From Bacteroidota bacterium (GTDB taxonomy: Bacteria; Bacteroidota; Bacteroidia; Chitinophagales; Chitinophagaceae), in assembly GCA_947451115.1 (NCBI GenBank), contig CANFXV010000006.1, forward strand, positions 1 through 64,000: 64,000 nucleotides of DNA, read 5' to 3'. The notes beneath the pieces were generated by a model that was given only the letters and a program-made list of their open reading frames with translations, did no database searches and had not been told where the DNA came from. This document shows, piece by piece, positions 1 to 9,237 of the stretch; position 1 is the first letter of the stretch, and each line of letters opens with the position of its first letter. Made by a program: the position numbers and the translations under genes.

Positions 1-160
1 AACTCCGTAAATTCGGCGAACCCTTTAAAATGGGAATACCGAGCGAAGCCCGAAAGGGAACGTGTAGAGACTAGACACGGAGCACCTAAATCGAAAGATA
101 TGGTGAAGGCATAGTCCAGACTACAAACCAGAGTAGGGTGGTGAAAACCATAGTAGTAAG
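1..160 (+). ncRNA. Group I intron, 3' portion (5' end lies outside the window), inserted in the anticodon loop of tRNA-Leu(UAA)
   Basis: Core motif gtgtagagactagacacggagcacc...ggcatagtcc. P7 strands GACTA (69-73) and TAGTC (112-116) pair; P8-like CACC (83-86) pairs with GGTG (102-105); P9-like hairpin TGGT-GAAA-ACCA (139-150) with GNRA loop; terminal G160 fits omega-G. Followed directly by a tRNA 3' half. Resembles the remembered cyanobacterial tRNA-Leu intron core (ggtgcagagactcgacgggagctacc...agagtcc). Confidence 0.88.
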
Positions 161-211
161 AAAATCCTGTGGGCCGCAACGCCCGTGCGGGTTCGATTCC
201 CGCCTGAGGCA
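161..211 (+). tRNA. 3' exon of tRNA-Leu(UAA) (class II, long variable arm), split by the group I intron; 5' exon outside window
   Basis: AA (anticodon positions 35-36) + AA + anticodon stem TCCTG (165-169); variable arm GGGC (171-174)/GCCC (181-184); T arm GCGGG-TTCGATT-CCCGC (187-203); acceptor 3' strand CTGAGGC (204-210); discriminator A211; no encoded CCA. Confidence 0.88.
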
Positions 212-212
212 C

Positions 213-247
213 AATCCCTCTCGATTATTTCGAGAGGGATTTTTTTT
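213..247 (+). terminator. Rho-independent terminator after the tRNA
   Basis: Perfect 12-bp stem AATCCCTCTCGA (213-224) / TCGAGAGGGATT (230-241), 5-nt loop, then a T run. Confidence 0.9.
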
Positions 248-290
248 GTACATCAGTCAAGTGTAACTTAGCGCCAAGCATTCTATCCCT

Positions 291-1337
291 ATGTCTCATT
301 TAAAAGAAAGAAAAGAAAAAAACTGCCTAAACTGCGGTGAAACGGTAACTGGAAGGTTCTGCCATCAATGTGGGCAAGAGAATGTGGAGGTGAAGGAAAG
401 CTTTGGGCATTTAATCATGCATTTTATTGAAGACTTAACCCATTTTGATGGTAAGCTTTGGAAAACGTTGAAGCTACTTTTGTTTAAACCAGCAAAGCTT
501 ACCCAATTGTATATGGATGGCCAAAGAGCCAATTACATTCATCCCATTAGAATGTATTTATTTATTTCCGCGATATTCTTTTTCTTTATTTTTTCTGGAG
601 AACAAGTCAAAGGGCCAGAGGTGGCAAAGCCGCTTCCTGTTATAGCTTTACCAAATCCTCCATTGCCAAAACCTGCTTTACTAAATACAGTGGCCTCAAA
701 AAAGACAGATCTTAAAAAAACGGATGCTAAGAATGTAGAAGTTAAAAAAGAAGGGGGTTTAAATTTTCAAATTGGAAATGATGCTATACCCTATAAGACA
801 ATCGGGGCTTATGATTCCGCGCAGTCTAAGCTACCCGATACAAAAAAAGATAGTTGGTTTGAGTCATCCTTGGTTAAAAAAACAATTGAGTTGAATGATA
901 AATTCAAAGACGATAAATTTAAATTCGGAGAGGCTTTAATGGAGCAGTTTCAACATTATTTCTCTCGTATGTTGTATATATCCTTGCCCATGTTTGCATT
1001 GTTTTTATGGGTATTGTATCGTAGAAATAAAAATCATTATTTTGTCGACCATTTAATTTTCAGCATTCATATTTACTGTGCATTTTTTATTATTTTATTT
1101 GCCTTTAAGCTTGTGAATATTTCTACAGAGTTTATTTTTAAAAGACCCCCATTTGGAGCAGCAGCAATTATTACATCCATCTTAATGTTCTATTATTTAT
1201 ATAAAGCATTGCGCAATCATTTTAATCAATCAAGGTTTAAAACGGTCCTAAAATTTATTATTTTAAATTTTTTAACTGCCATTTTAATGGCCGGATTAAT
1301 GCTAGTGTTTATTTTGCTTTCTTTATTTAATTTATAA
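291..1337 (+). CDS. DUF3667-family membrane protein with N-terminal zinc ribbon
   Basis: CLNCGETVTGRFCHQCGQ double CxxC ribbon, then hydrophobic TM segments. Confidence 0.8.
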   Translation: MSHLKERKEKNCLNCGETVTGRFCHQCGQENVEVKESFGHLIMHFIEDLTHFDGKLWKTLKLLLFKPAKLTQLYMDGQRANYIHPIRMYLFISAIFFFFIFSGEQVKGPEVAKPLPVIALPNPPLPKPALLNTVASKKTDLKKTDAKNVEVKKEGGLNFQIGNDAIPYKTIGAYDSAQSKLPDTKKDSWFESSLVKKTIELNDKFKDDKFKFGEALMEQFQHYFSRMLYISLPMFALFLWVLYRRNKNHYFVDHLIFSIHIYCAFFIILFAFKLVNISTEFIFKRPPFGAAAIITSILMFYYLYKALRNHFNQSRFKTVLKFIILNFLTAILMAGLMLVFILLSLFNL

Positions 1338-1338
1338 T

Positions 1339-2118
1339 ATGTCTCAAGAAAATATTTCCAAAAACTTTTTAGAACTCGTCGCCATCATGGATCGTTTAAG
1401 AGCGGAATGCCCTTGGGATAAAAAGCAAACCATTCATAGTTTAAGAAGTAATACCATTGAAGAATTATATGAATTGGTAGATGCTATCATTGAAGAAGAT
1501 TGGCAAGGCATTAAAGAAGAGCTTGGCGATTTATTATTACATATTTTATTTTATACCAAAATTGCATCTGAGAAAAATGAATTCAATTTAGAAGAAGTGA
1601 TTGCAGGGATATCTAAAAAATTAATTCACAGGCATCCACATATATATGGCGATGTAAAAGCAGAGACGGAAGAACAAGTGAAATTAAACTGGGAGCAGTT
1701 AAAATTAAAGGAGGGGGATGGTAAAAAAACTATATTAAGCGGCGTGCCCAATAGTTTGCCTTCCATGGTGAAGGCTTTAAGAATTCAGGAAAAAGTAAAA
1801 CAAGTAGGATTTGAGTGGGAAAACAAAGAACAGGTTTGGGATAAAGTAAATGAGGAGATAGGGGAACTACAACATGAGGTTGCCCAAAATGACCAAGAGA
1901 AAATGGAGGACGAATTGGGGGATGTATTTTTTAGCCTAATCAATTATGCCCGCTTTTTAAAGATAGACCCAGAAACCGCCCTAGAAAAGACCAACAAGAA
2001 GTTTAAGAAGCGTTTCGAACTGATGGAAACCTATGCCAAAAGCCATGGTTTAGACTTAACTATGTTGAGTTTAACCGAGAAAGAGGAGATTTGGCAAAAG
2101 ATGAAGAAAGAGGCTTAA
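1339..2118 (+). CDS. mazG: Nucleoside triphosphate pyrophosphohydrolase MazG
   Basis: LRAECPWDKKQTIHSLRSNTIEELYELVDAI, EELGDLLLHILFYTKIA and a second EDELGDVFFSLINYARF: MazG tandem architecture. Confidence 0.95.
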   Translation: MSQENISKNFLELVAIMDRLRAECPWDKKQTIHSLRSNTIEELYELVDAIIEEDWQGIKEELGDLLLHILFYTKIASEKNEFNLEEVIAGISKKLIHRHPHIYGDVKAETEEQVKLNWEQLKLKEGDGKKTILSGVPNSLPSMVKALRIQEKVKQVGFEWENKEQVWDKVNEEIGELQHEVAQNDQEKMEDELGDVFFSLINYARFLKIDPETALEKTNKKFKKRFELMETYAKSHGLDLTMLSLTEKEEIWQKMKKEA

Positions 2119-2210
2119 AAAGCATTATTACTGGTACTTAGTTTATTTTTTCATAGTAATTATACTAATTTCTAAAAATCAAACATATTATAATTAATTA
2201 ATTTATAATA

Positions 2211-2230
2211 TATTGTATAACAATGATTCA
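2211..2230. promoter_or_regulatory. Candidate operator TATTGTATAACAATGATTCA, containing inverted repeat ATTGT-ATA-ACAAT
   Basis: 18/20 identical to 9218-9237; both lie in the intergenic region upstream of an operon of the same locus. Confidence 0.45.
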
Positions 2231-2347
2231 AGAATAGTATCCCCATTAATTATTGATTTTCTTGCATTTTTTTGAATCTAATAGAGATAAATCTATATTA
2301 CAATGATTTTACATCCGTAAGTAAAATTCTATCTAAATAATCCACCT

Positions 2348-3895
2348 ATGAAACCAGATGTCGTAAAGACCAAAAAATTAGACATTTTCAACCTTTTTTA
2401 TAGCGGTGCAGCCGTTGTAATTTTAATTGGGGTTATTGCCAAGTTATTGGAGTGGCCTGCCCAAGATCTGCTCATCACTGGCGGTTTAGCCATTGAGGCA
2501 ATCGTGTTTGGGGTATCTGCTGTTAAATTTGTAGATGTCGAAGTGAAGCAGGAAGTGGCCACAGAAGCAACCTTATCCAAAGTAGCAGAAGGATTGGGGA
2601 CAATTGCAGCTAATGCTAAAGCCGCAGCTGGCGAAACCTACATCAATATCCAAACCGGGGATGGATCTGGGTCTGATACGGACATTGCATTAGATGGAAC
2701 GGAAGGTGTAAATGCGGTGGTAAGAATTAACAATCAGGAGTTAATCAATGGTACTGAAGAAAATAATTTAAAAATTGATATCAATGGCGATATTGCGAAT
2801 GCGTCTCTAGCTCAGAAAAATGCAGCACATTCCTTGTGGCAATTGGAGCAAATGGATATCCTTAGTCTTGCAAAGGACTTGTTCTTCCAACCTGCTTGGG
2901 ATAAATTAAGTACCGACGATTACACACAAGTCAGTCAAATTTTTAAAAGAATTTTCGATAAGAAATTACCGAATAAAGAAGCCTTGCCTTTCTTAATACA
3001 GTTCCCAGTGAAATTACCAATTCCAGAAATGAGCAAATTGGTTTTAGACAAGGCGCATACGATGCAAGCAATAGAAGTAGAATTGTTATGTAAAGCTTTT
3101 TCCATCATAAAGTTCAATACTTTTTTTGAAAATTTTATATTATCTGGTCAAGGAGAATCTATTGAAATTAGGCCAAGAAAATCTAAAGAGCAGCAAGTAT
3201 TTGGCGGTGAAGAGGAAGTGGTATTAAGTCATGTACAAAACTATTTCACTAAGGAGCTTATAATTAGCCCTAATATAGAATGCTTAAAGAGTTTGGTTAA
3301 GTTGAAGGATCAAAATTTGCTTGAATACTTTATACAAAAAATTGATATTAAGCAAGAGGCTGAATTATTTTCATTGACCAATATTTTAAATTCAGAGTCT
3401 GACGAATTGAAGAAAAAACTATTGTCTAAATTTAAGAAGGTAAGATATAATGTTGATACTGCTGCTGGGTATGCTTATTTGAAAAACTTAGTACAAACCA
3501 CTTTGTCCTTCTCAGATTCATCCCTTGGGCAACAATATTTCAATAAAATCATTGAATTTCAAATTGCAGAAAATAAGACTATTGTGTTAGACGATGTGGT
3601 TAATTGCTATGCAGATACCATCTACTTCGGGTCTAAAAATGAGTACAGTGTTGCATTGAATGAATTATTTGTCAACGGAGAATTGACTTATTTAAATTAT
3701 ATCAATACCATCATTGAAAAGTTAGTTACAGACAACGTAAGTAAAAAATCTAAGTTATTAGAGTTGTTTAATTTGAATGAACAAGATACGAAGAAAGATG
3801 TGTTCACTAAATTGAATTACCATTTAGCTAAAACAAATACAGTGCCTGCAGGTTCACAGTTGGCGTTTATATTATTATACAAACAATACAGCTAA
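2348..3895 (+). CDS. GldL-like inner-membrane motor protein with a long cytoplasmic C-terminal extension
   Basis: N-terminus NLFYSGAAVVILIGVIAKLLEWPAQDLLITGGLAIEAIVFGVSAVKF matches the GldL two-TM pattern (YGxGAAVVIxGALFKxxHW...LTxGLLTEAxIFxxSA) with the TM2 Glu (E50). 515 aa, longer than typical GldL. Followed by a GldM-like gene. Confidence 0.75.
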   Translation: MKPDVVKTKKLDIFNLFYSGAAVVILIGVIAKLLEWPAQDLLITGGLAIEAIVFGVSAVKFVDVEVKQEVATEATLSKVAEGLGTIAANAKAAAGETYINIQTGDGSGSDTDIALDGTEGVNAVVRINNQELINGTEENNLKIDINGDIANASLAQKNAAHSLWQLEQMDILSLAKDLFFQPAWDKLSTDDYTQVSQIFKRIFDKKLPNKEALPFLIQFPVKLPIPEMSKLVLDKAHTMQAIEVELLCKAFSIIKFNTFFENFILSGQGESIEIRPRKSKEQQVFGGEEEVVLSHVQNYFTKELIISPNIECLKSLVKLKDQNLLEYFIQKIDIKQEAELFSLTNILNSESDELKKKLLSKFKKVRYNVDTAAGYAYLKNLVQTTLSFSDSSLGQQYFNKIIEFQIAENKTIVLDDVVNCYADTIYFGSKNEYSVALNELFVNGELTYLNYINTIIEKLVTDNVSKKSKLLELFNLNEQDTKKDVFTKLNYHLAKTNTVPAGSQLAFILLYKQYS

Positions 3896-3913
3896 TAAAT
3901 TAAAATCTAGGAT

Positions 3914-5287
3914 ATGGCCGAAGGTCACGTAGATGTCAAAAGATACCAGATTATTAGTCTTTTGTATATCGTGTTTATTTGTTTTTCTGTGATCAATATC
4001 AAATTATCGGTATTGGACTCTAATATTTTTACTATTAAGTCATTCCAATCATTGATTGTGGAGGAAGTAAAAAAAGTAGAAATTAGCAACAATATTATTC
4101 AAGACAATATAGACTTATTAAGCAGAAGTGAAAAGGCCAATAGTTATTTAAAGATTAGAACCAGACTTGCTAAAAGTTATGTGGTCATTAGCGGCGTAAT
4201 AAATTATGTAGACAGTGAATTTGCTGCAAAAAAAACAACCTTACTTAAGCAGTTTAATGGTAGAAATTTAATTGAAGAAATATTAAAGAGTGATAGAGGG
4301 GTAAAGCAATTAAGTGTTGATTTATTTGACCTTTCTGATTTTATTAAAAAGGCGCCATTTAAATTGCAAACTTCATTGGATTCTTTAATTCCTATACAAA
4401 AACAGGTAACTACCATCAAAGGAAAAGTGGATGAGTGGGATTATTACATGTTTATGCATAAACCTTCTGCCATTAGTTATATGCAATTGCAGCGTATTAA
4501 GTTATTGGTAGCAAAGGCGCAATTATTATATCAAGAAGCCGCGTTGGCAGAAATTGGGTATCAACCTACCTATTTCTCTAAGTTCAATCCTAAATTGTAT
4601 GTTTTAAAATCTACTGTTAAAGAATACAAGCCAGAGGAGATTATTCAACCTGATCAAAAAGTAATCAAAAAAACAGACGAGGTTTTTGATGATTTGTTTA
4701 GAAATGTTATTAATTCTTTACATACAGAAAATATTTTTACTGGCTTAACTACTTCTTTTATTTCGGACTTTAAATTTGATTTTGACAAAGACTTTACTTT
4801 TGAAGTAATCCCTAAAACAAAAATCACCCAAGTAGGAAAAGATTTCAAAATTACATTTTCAAAAAATGGAGAGTATTTATTAAAATTTTATGATTTAAGA
4901 AAGCAAGAGAAAAAATTACTGTTTGATAAGAAGATTATGGTGAACCCATTGCCTGATCCATTGGTGCGAGTAAAAGGGGATAATTTGAATACTTATAACA
5001 TTAGTGTGAAAGATTTATTAGCGGCTGAAAGATTAGAAGCAAATTTGGAAATTAATAATTTAAAATATTTTCCAGGAAGAATTAACAGTTATAAAGTAGT
5101 AAAAATCCACAATGGGAAAGAGGAAGAATCGGTGTCCAACTATGGCGAGTTGTTCCAATCCACTACCCAAAAAATATTAGGCAGTCTTAAGAAAAACGAT
5201 TTAGTAATATTTGATAACATCAACATGTCATTGGTAGACGGATCAACTAGAACCTCTCCACCAATTATATATAAAATAATAGATTAA
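3914..5287 (+). CDS. GldM-like motor/periplasmic protein
   Basis: N-terminus VDVKRYQIISLLYIVFICFSVINIKLSVLDS aligns with GldM TM1 (PRQKMINLMYLVFIAMLALNMSKEVLSAF), including the N-terminal Arg; C-terminal region contains a PDP motif (NPLPDPLVRVKG) and GldM_C-like sequence. Confidence 0.75.
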   Translation: MAEGHVDVKRYQIISLLYIVFICFSVINIKLSVLDSNIFTIKSFQSLIVEEVKKVEISNNIIQDNIDLLSRSEKANSYLKIRTRLAKSYVVISGVINYVDSEFAAKKTTLLKQFNGRNLIEEILKSDRGVKQLSVDLFDLSDFIKKAPFKLQTSLDSLIPIQKQVTTIKGKVDEWDYYMFMHKPSAISYMQLQRIKLLVAKAQLLYQEAALAEIGYQPTYFSKFNPKLYVLKSTVKEYKPEEIIQPDQKVIKKTDEVFDDLFRNVINSLHTENIFTGLTTSFISDFKFDFDKDFTFEVIPKTKITQVGKDFKITFSKNGEYLLKFYDLRKQEKKLLFDKKIMVNPLPDPLVRVKGDNLNTYNISVKDLLAAERLEANLEINNLKYFPGRINSYKVVKIHNGKEEESVSNYGELFQSTTQKILGSLKKNDLVIFDNINMSLVDGSTRTSPPIIYKIID

Positions 5288-7425
5288 TGAGAAAGTTGGC
5301 CCCCTTATTCCTATTCATTTTTCTTTTTATTTCAAACTATGCTCATGCACAGGATACTTTAGCGGGTAATTATCCTAACTTAAATATTCCTTCAGGTAAT
5401 CATGTGATTAAGGATGTGGTTCGTGTTACAGGTGCTTTGGAAGTGGCTGCGGGGGCAAAGATAGAGATGATAGAGGCTGGGCTTATTGTCTGCGAGGGGA
5501 GTGTAACAATGACAGGGGTATCCAATAATATTGAATTTTTCGGGAAGAAAAATTTAGAAGGGGTGGGGCTACTTATAAAAAATAATGATTCTAGTAAAGT
5601 AGTAATAAGCAATACAGTTTTTAGAGGTTTACAGTTGCCATTAATGTTTGATTTTGGATGGAATAGATTGGAAGTTAATATTTCTGATAACGTTTTTATA
5701 AATAATGTGGGAAAGATTTCTGTATTGCAAGTGTTAAATCCACCATTTAATTTTAATACGGATTCTATTTTCACACATTTCAAAGTAAACAACAACCTTT
5801 TTACAGGCAACAATGCTGGTATTTATTTTGAGGATTTGAAAAGCGACCATGTAGATATTGAAATTATAAATAACACATTTGCTAATAATTTTGTGTATGG
5901 GTTCAAAAATTACAATATTTCAACTAATTATATTTATGGAAGAACAGATCAGATTAATACTATTTACAGTGCTAAAATTGAAAAAAATAGTTTTGTAAAA
6001 AACTTTTTAATAGACAATATCTCTGATACCGTAGTTCATGCTGCGAATTTTGGTATTTACGGCACAGAGAAAACCTACAAAATTAATAACAATTACTGGG
6101 GATCAGTGGTGAAAGATGATATTGAAAAAGGAATTTATGATCAAAATTTAAATTATAGCTCCCCTAAGCTAGAATACAATCCATTTTTACAAACACCTGC
6201 CGAATCAAATCCATTGCATGTGTACTCCATAAAAAATGGGGAAACAAATACCGAGTTTCAGGACACATTGACAGTTAAAAGTCAATTAAAAAGTATTGTT
6301 TTAGAAGCAAACAAAAAAGCAAATTATAGTAATGCTAAATTAATATACAGTTACTTTAAATCAGATAGTTCTTTAAAAATTACAGATACGATTTTGACCT
6401 TTAATCCACAAGACATTAGTGGTAATACCACAAAATTAGACATTACTAAAACTATTGCTGTTCCAAAGCAAAGAATTGGTTATTACAATATCAAAGGGAT
6501 TACAGGGGGGAATAATGAATATGTTCCTGATGTTAAAATTGGGTATCAAGCTTATTTATTGCAATTTAGAAAACAAAAAATATTTGTAGATTCTTTAAAA
6601 TCAAAAAAAGATACGGTGGCACCCAAGCCTAAAGAGCTTGATTCTGTGAAAAATCAGTTTCAGAAATTAGAAACACCTCAAAAAAGTAGAATTGAAATTT
6701 CATTATTGGCAGGAGAGACTATTTTCCAGGGAACAATTAGTAATCCTAATTTGTTCAGTAATGAAATGAATATATTGTTTGGAGCTAATATAGGCTATAC
6801 CTTGTATTCCAATTTGAGTGCTAGTTTAGCCATCACTAGTTCAAAACTAAGTAACTCTGATTTTAATTCTACCAACAATGAACAAATTTCAAGAGGAATG
6901 AGTTTTAGTACTTCCATTCTTGGTATTTCTCCAGGTTTGAATTACGATTTTGTAGACAATAGGTTGTATACAAAGGCCAAAAGATTTAGACCTTCTATTG
7001 GAATTGGTTTTGATTTTGTTTCATTTAATCCAACTGGTTTATACAAGAGTAAAGTTTATAATTTACAACCATTGGGTACAGGCGGTCAATTTATAGATAG
7101 TTTAAAAAAACCTTATTCATTAATGGCAATGGGTTATTTTTTCAATTTTAAATTAAAATATCAAATTAATAGATTCAACGGTGTAGGTGTATTTCTAACA
7201 TTGCATCAAAGCTTTTCTGACTATTTAGATGATGTTGGACCAGATGAATATCCTAATGTAGCTAAAATGATTTCAAAAATTAAAACAGATCCGGAGGCGG
7301 CAGTTTATTTTTCTAATCCTTCTGGCAAATCTTTTAGTATTGGACAATTAAGAAGTAGTCCGAATAAGTCTAAAGATAGTTTCGTTAATTTTGGATTCTT
7401 TTATTCAAGAAAATTATTTAAATAA
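5287..7425 (+). CDS. Secreted right-handed beta-helix domain fused to a C-terminal outer-membrane beta-barrel (DUF6089-like)
   Basis: Signal peptide; NosD/Pel-like repeats (NNLFTGNNAGIYFE, INNTFANNFVYGF, NSFVKNF, NNNYWGS); C-terminal barrel-like strands with FSDYLDDVGPDEYP; TAATG overlap with the upstream gene. Confidence 0.65.
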   Translation: MRKLAPLFLFIFLFISNYAHAQDTLAGNYPNLNIPSGNHVIKDVVRVTGALEVAAGAKIEMIEAGLIVCEGSVTMTGVSNNIEFFGKKNLEGVGLLIKNNDSSKVVISNTVFRGLQLPLMFDFGWNRLEVNISDNVFINNVGKISVLQVLNPPFNFNTDSIFTHFKVNNNLFTGNNAGIYFEDLKSDHVDIEIINNTFANNFVYGFKNYNISTNYIYGRTDQINTIYSAKIEKNSFVKNFLIDNISDTVVHAANFGIYGTEKTYKINNNYWGSVVKDDIEKGIYDQNLNYSSPKLEYNPFLQTPAESNPLHVYSIKNGETNTEFQDTLTVKSQLKSIVLEANKKANYSNAKLIYSYFKSDSSLKITDTILTFNPQDISGNTTKLDITKTIAVPKQRIGYYNIKGITGGNNEYVPDVKIGYQAYLLQFRKQKIFVDSLKSKKDTVAPKPKELDSVKNQFQKLETPQKSRIEISLLAGETIFQGTISNPNLFSNEMNILFGANIGYTLYSNLSASLAITSSKLSNSDFNSTNNEQISRGMSFSTSILGISPGLNYDFVDNRLYTKAKRFRPSIGIGFDFVSFNPTGLYKSKVYNLQPLGTGGQFIDSLKKPYSLMAMGYFFNFKLKYQINRFNGVGVFLTLHQSFSDYLDDVGPDEYPNVAKMISKIKTDPEAAVYFSNPSGKSFSIGQLRSSPNKSKDSFVNFGFFYSRKLFK

Positions 7426-7433
7426 TTATACTG

Positions 7434-7889
7434 ATGCTTAGTATTAATAATTATAAGAAAAATTTTATTTCATTTATTATTTTTTCGCTGATTGCATTTT
7501 CATTCATTTCATGTGTGAAAACACAAGCAGTATCGCCATTAGATTTTCAAAAAAATTTATTAGCAGGCACTGGTGCTTACCAAAATACTAAACATACTTG
7601 GAAAATTGATTCCTTGTCGGTGAATGGCACAGTGTATAAATTGAATGCAGCTCAAAAAAAATATACCAAAACCTTTAGTAGGGATGGTTCCTATACAGAT
7701 AGTGATGGGGTAATTGGTACTTGGTCAATGCCTACCATTACTGATTTAATTCTAAATTTTCAGGCTGGATTGGCTGGAATAAAAATTACCAACAAGTTTC
7801 AGGTGGTTGATATCAATGCTGTTCAACTTCATTTAAAGTATGATAGTGCCAATGTTAAACAAGATATTATATTTATTTTTAATAATTAA
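7434..7889 (+). CDS. Small lipoprotein, possibly lipocalin-like
   Basis: Lipobox FSFISC after a hydrophobic signal; W-K-DSLSVNG...FSRDGSYTDSDGVIGTWSM pattern. Confidence 0.6.
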   Translation: MLSINNYKKNFISFIIFSLIAFSFISCVKTQAVSPLDFQKNLLAGTGAYQNTKHTWKIDSLSVNGTVYKLNAAQKKYTKTFSRDGSYTDSDGVIGTWSMPTITDLILNFQAGLAGIKITNKFQVVDINAVQLHLKYDSANVKQDIIFIFNN

Positions 7890-7960
7890 TATAATTAATA
7901 TAACCATAGATTATACTAGATTTTTGTCTATTTTCGTTATTAAGAAATATAGCTGAATAA

Positions 7961-9040
7961 ATGACCCCCTTATTAGAAAAAGTTTTTTTTGCAATCTTTG
8001 CTTTATCCATATTGGTCTTTTTTGACGTACTTATTAAATTCAAACGTCCATTTATTTTAAAATACAATTTTTTATTAATTGTTACAGGAATTGGTTTTGC
8101 TTCTTATGTACATAGTTTGGATTTGTATTCTACTCAATATGCATTATATATTATATTATGTAAAGCATTTGTTTCTTCCGCTTTTTTAAATGTTTTTAGT
8201 ATTTTATATTTCCCTAAGTTTAGAAAATGGGTAATAGGTATATCTATATTATTGATATCTTTTTCTATCTATTCCTTTTATTATAATGAGACTTTTAACC
8301 CTGGATATAATTCCTCTTTAAAAGCGCAAACCATTGTGGTTGTTAGAGCTGAGAACTTAAAACTACCACTATTGTTTATGATTTTAAGGGTGATGTTAAT
8401 TGCCTCTTTTGCTTCCACCTTTATTTATTTTTTATATAAAATAATCAATAAATTCGGGATGAATAATATTTACTTTGATAAAATAAAAGCATGGACTATT
8501 ACGATATTTATCATGATGGTTTTACTCATTTTAATGTATTTGCCTATTCCAATTATACAAAATAATTATACAGTAGGTTATTCTATTTCTGTATTGTATT
8601 ATGTTTATATTTTATTTGTCATTTTATATAGACCTGCCTTTCTAAATAAATCATCCATGAAAATTGCATTCGGGGATAGTTTTAAAAAGAATGCAGACCT
8701 TTTGATCAAGGACATAGATTTCATCAATCATTTCTTTACCTACTTTTATTTTACAAAACCTGACGCTTCCTTAGATAATTTTGCTGCTGTTTTAAATGTG
8801 GGCAGTAATGATCTTTATAAGTATGTATATTACAAGTACAATCTAACTTTCAACGATTTAGTGAATAAACAAAGGGTAGAGTATTTCATTGATATTATAC
8901 ACAATCCTAAGTATTTAAACTATACCATTGATGCTCTAGCAAAGGAGGCGGGTTTCTCCTCCAGACAGCATCTATATAAGCCCTTTAAGAAATTTCATGG
9001 AGGCAACCCCTCAGACCTAATAGATTCGATTGTGGTCTAA
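7961..9040 (+). CDS. Membrane-tethered AraC-family transcriptional regulator
   Basis: Multiple N-terminal TM helices; C-terminal AraC HTH (YTIDALAKEAGFSSRQHLYKPFKKFHGGNPSDL). Confidence 0.8.
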   Translation: MTPLLEKVFFAIFALSILVFFDVLIKFKRPFILKYNFLLIVTGIGFASYVHSLDLYSTQYALYIILCKAFVSSAFLNVFSILYFPKFRKWVIGISILLISFSIYSFYYNETFNPGYNSSLKAQTIVVVRAENLKLPLLFMILRVMLIASFASTFIYFLYKIINKFGMNNIYFDKIKAWTITIFIMMVLLILMYLPIPIIQNNYTVGYSISVLYYVYILFVILYRPAFLNKSSMKIAFGDSFKKNADLLIKDIDFINHFFTYFYFTKPDASLDNFAAVLNVGSNDLYKYVYYKYNLTFNDLVNKQRVEYFIDIIHNPKYLNYTIDALAKEAGFSSRQHLYKPFKKFHGGNPSDLIDSIVV

Positions 9041-9217
9041 GAATTATACTGTTTTTTAGCCTAATTCGTCATTTTTTTGGTATGGAGGAAGGGTACTTAG
9101 ACTGCCATTGTCTCACTCATTTTATCCTAGATTATTTATAATTTCTCCTCCATTTTTTTATTATTGATTTTAATAGCCAAATTTTGGTTATAGTATTAAT
9201 TATATTCATATATATAT

Positions 9218-9237
9218 TATTGTTTTACAATGATTCA
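9218..9237. promoter_or_regulatory. Candidate operator TATTGTTTTACAATGATTCA, containing inverted repeat ATTGT-TTT-ACAAT
   Basis: 18/20 identical to 2211-2230. Confidence 0.45.

Noticed and set aside
2119-2200. Possible terminator hairpin after mazG (tagtaattatacta)
   Set aside because: Only a very short AT stem without a clear T tract; too weak to call.
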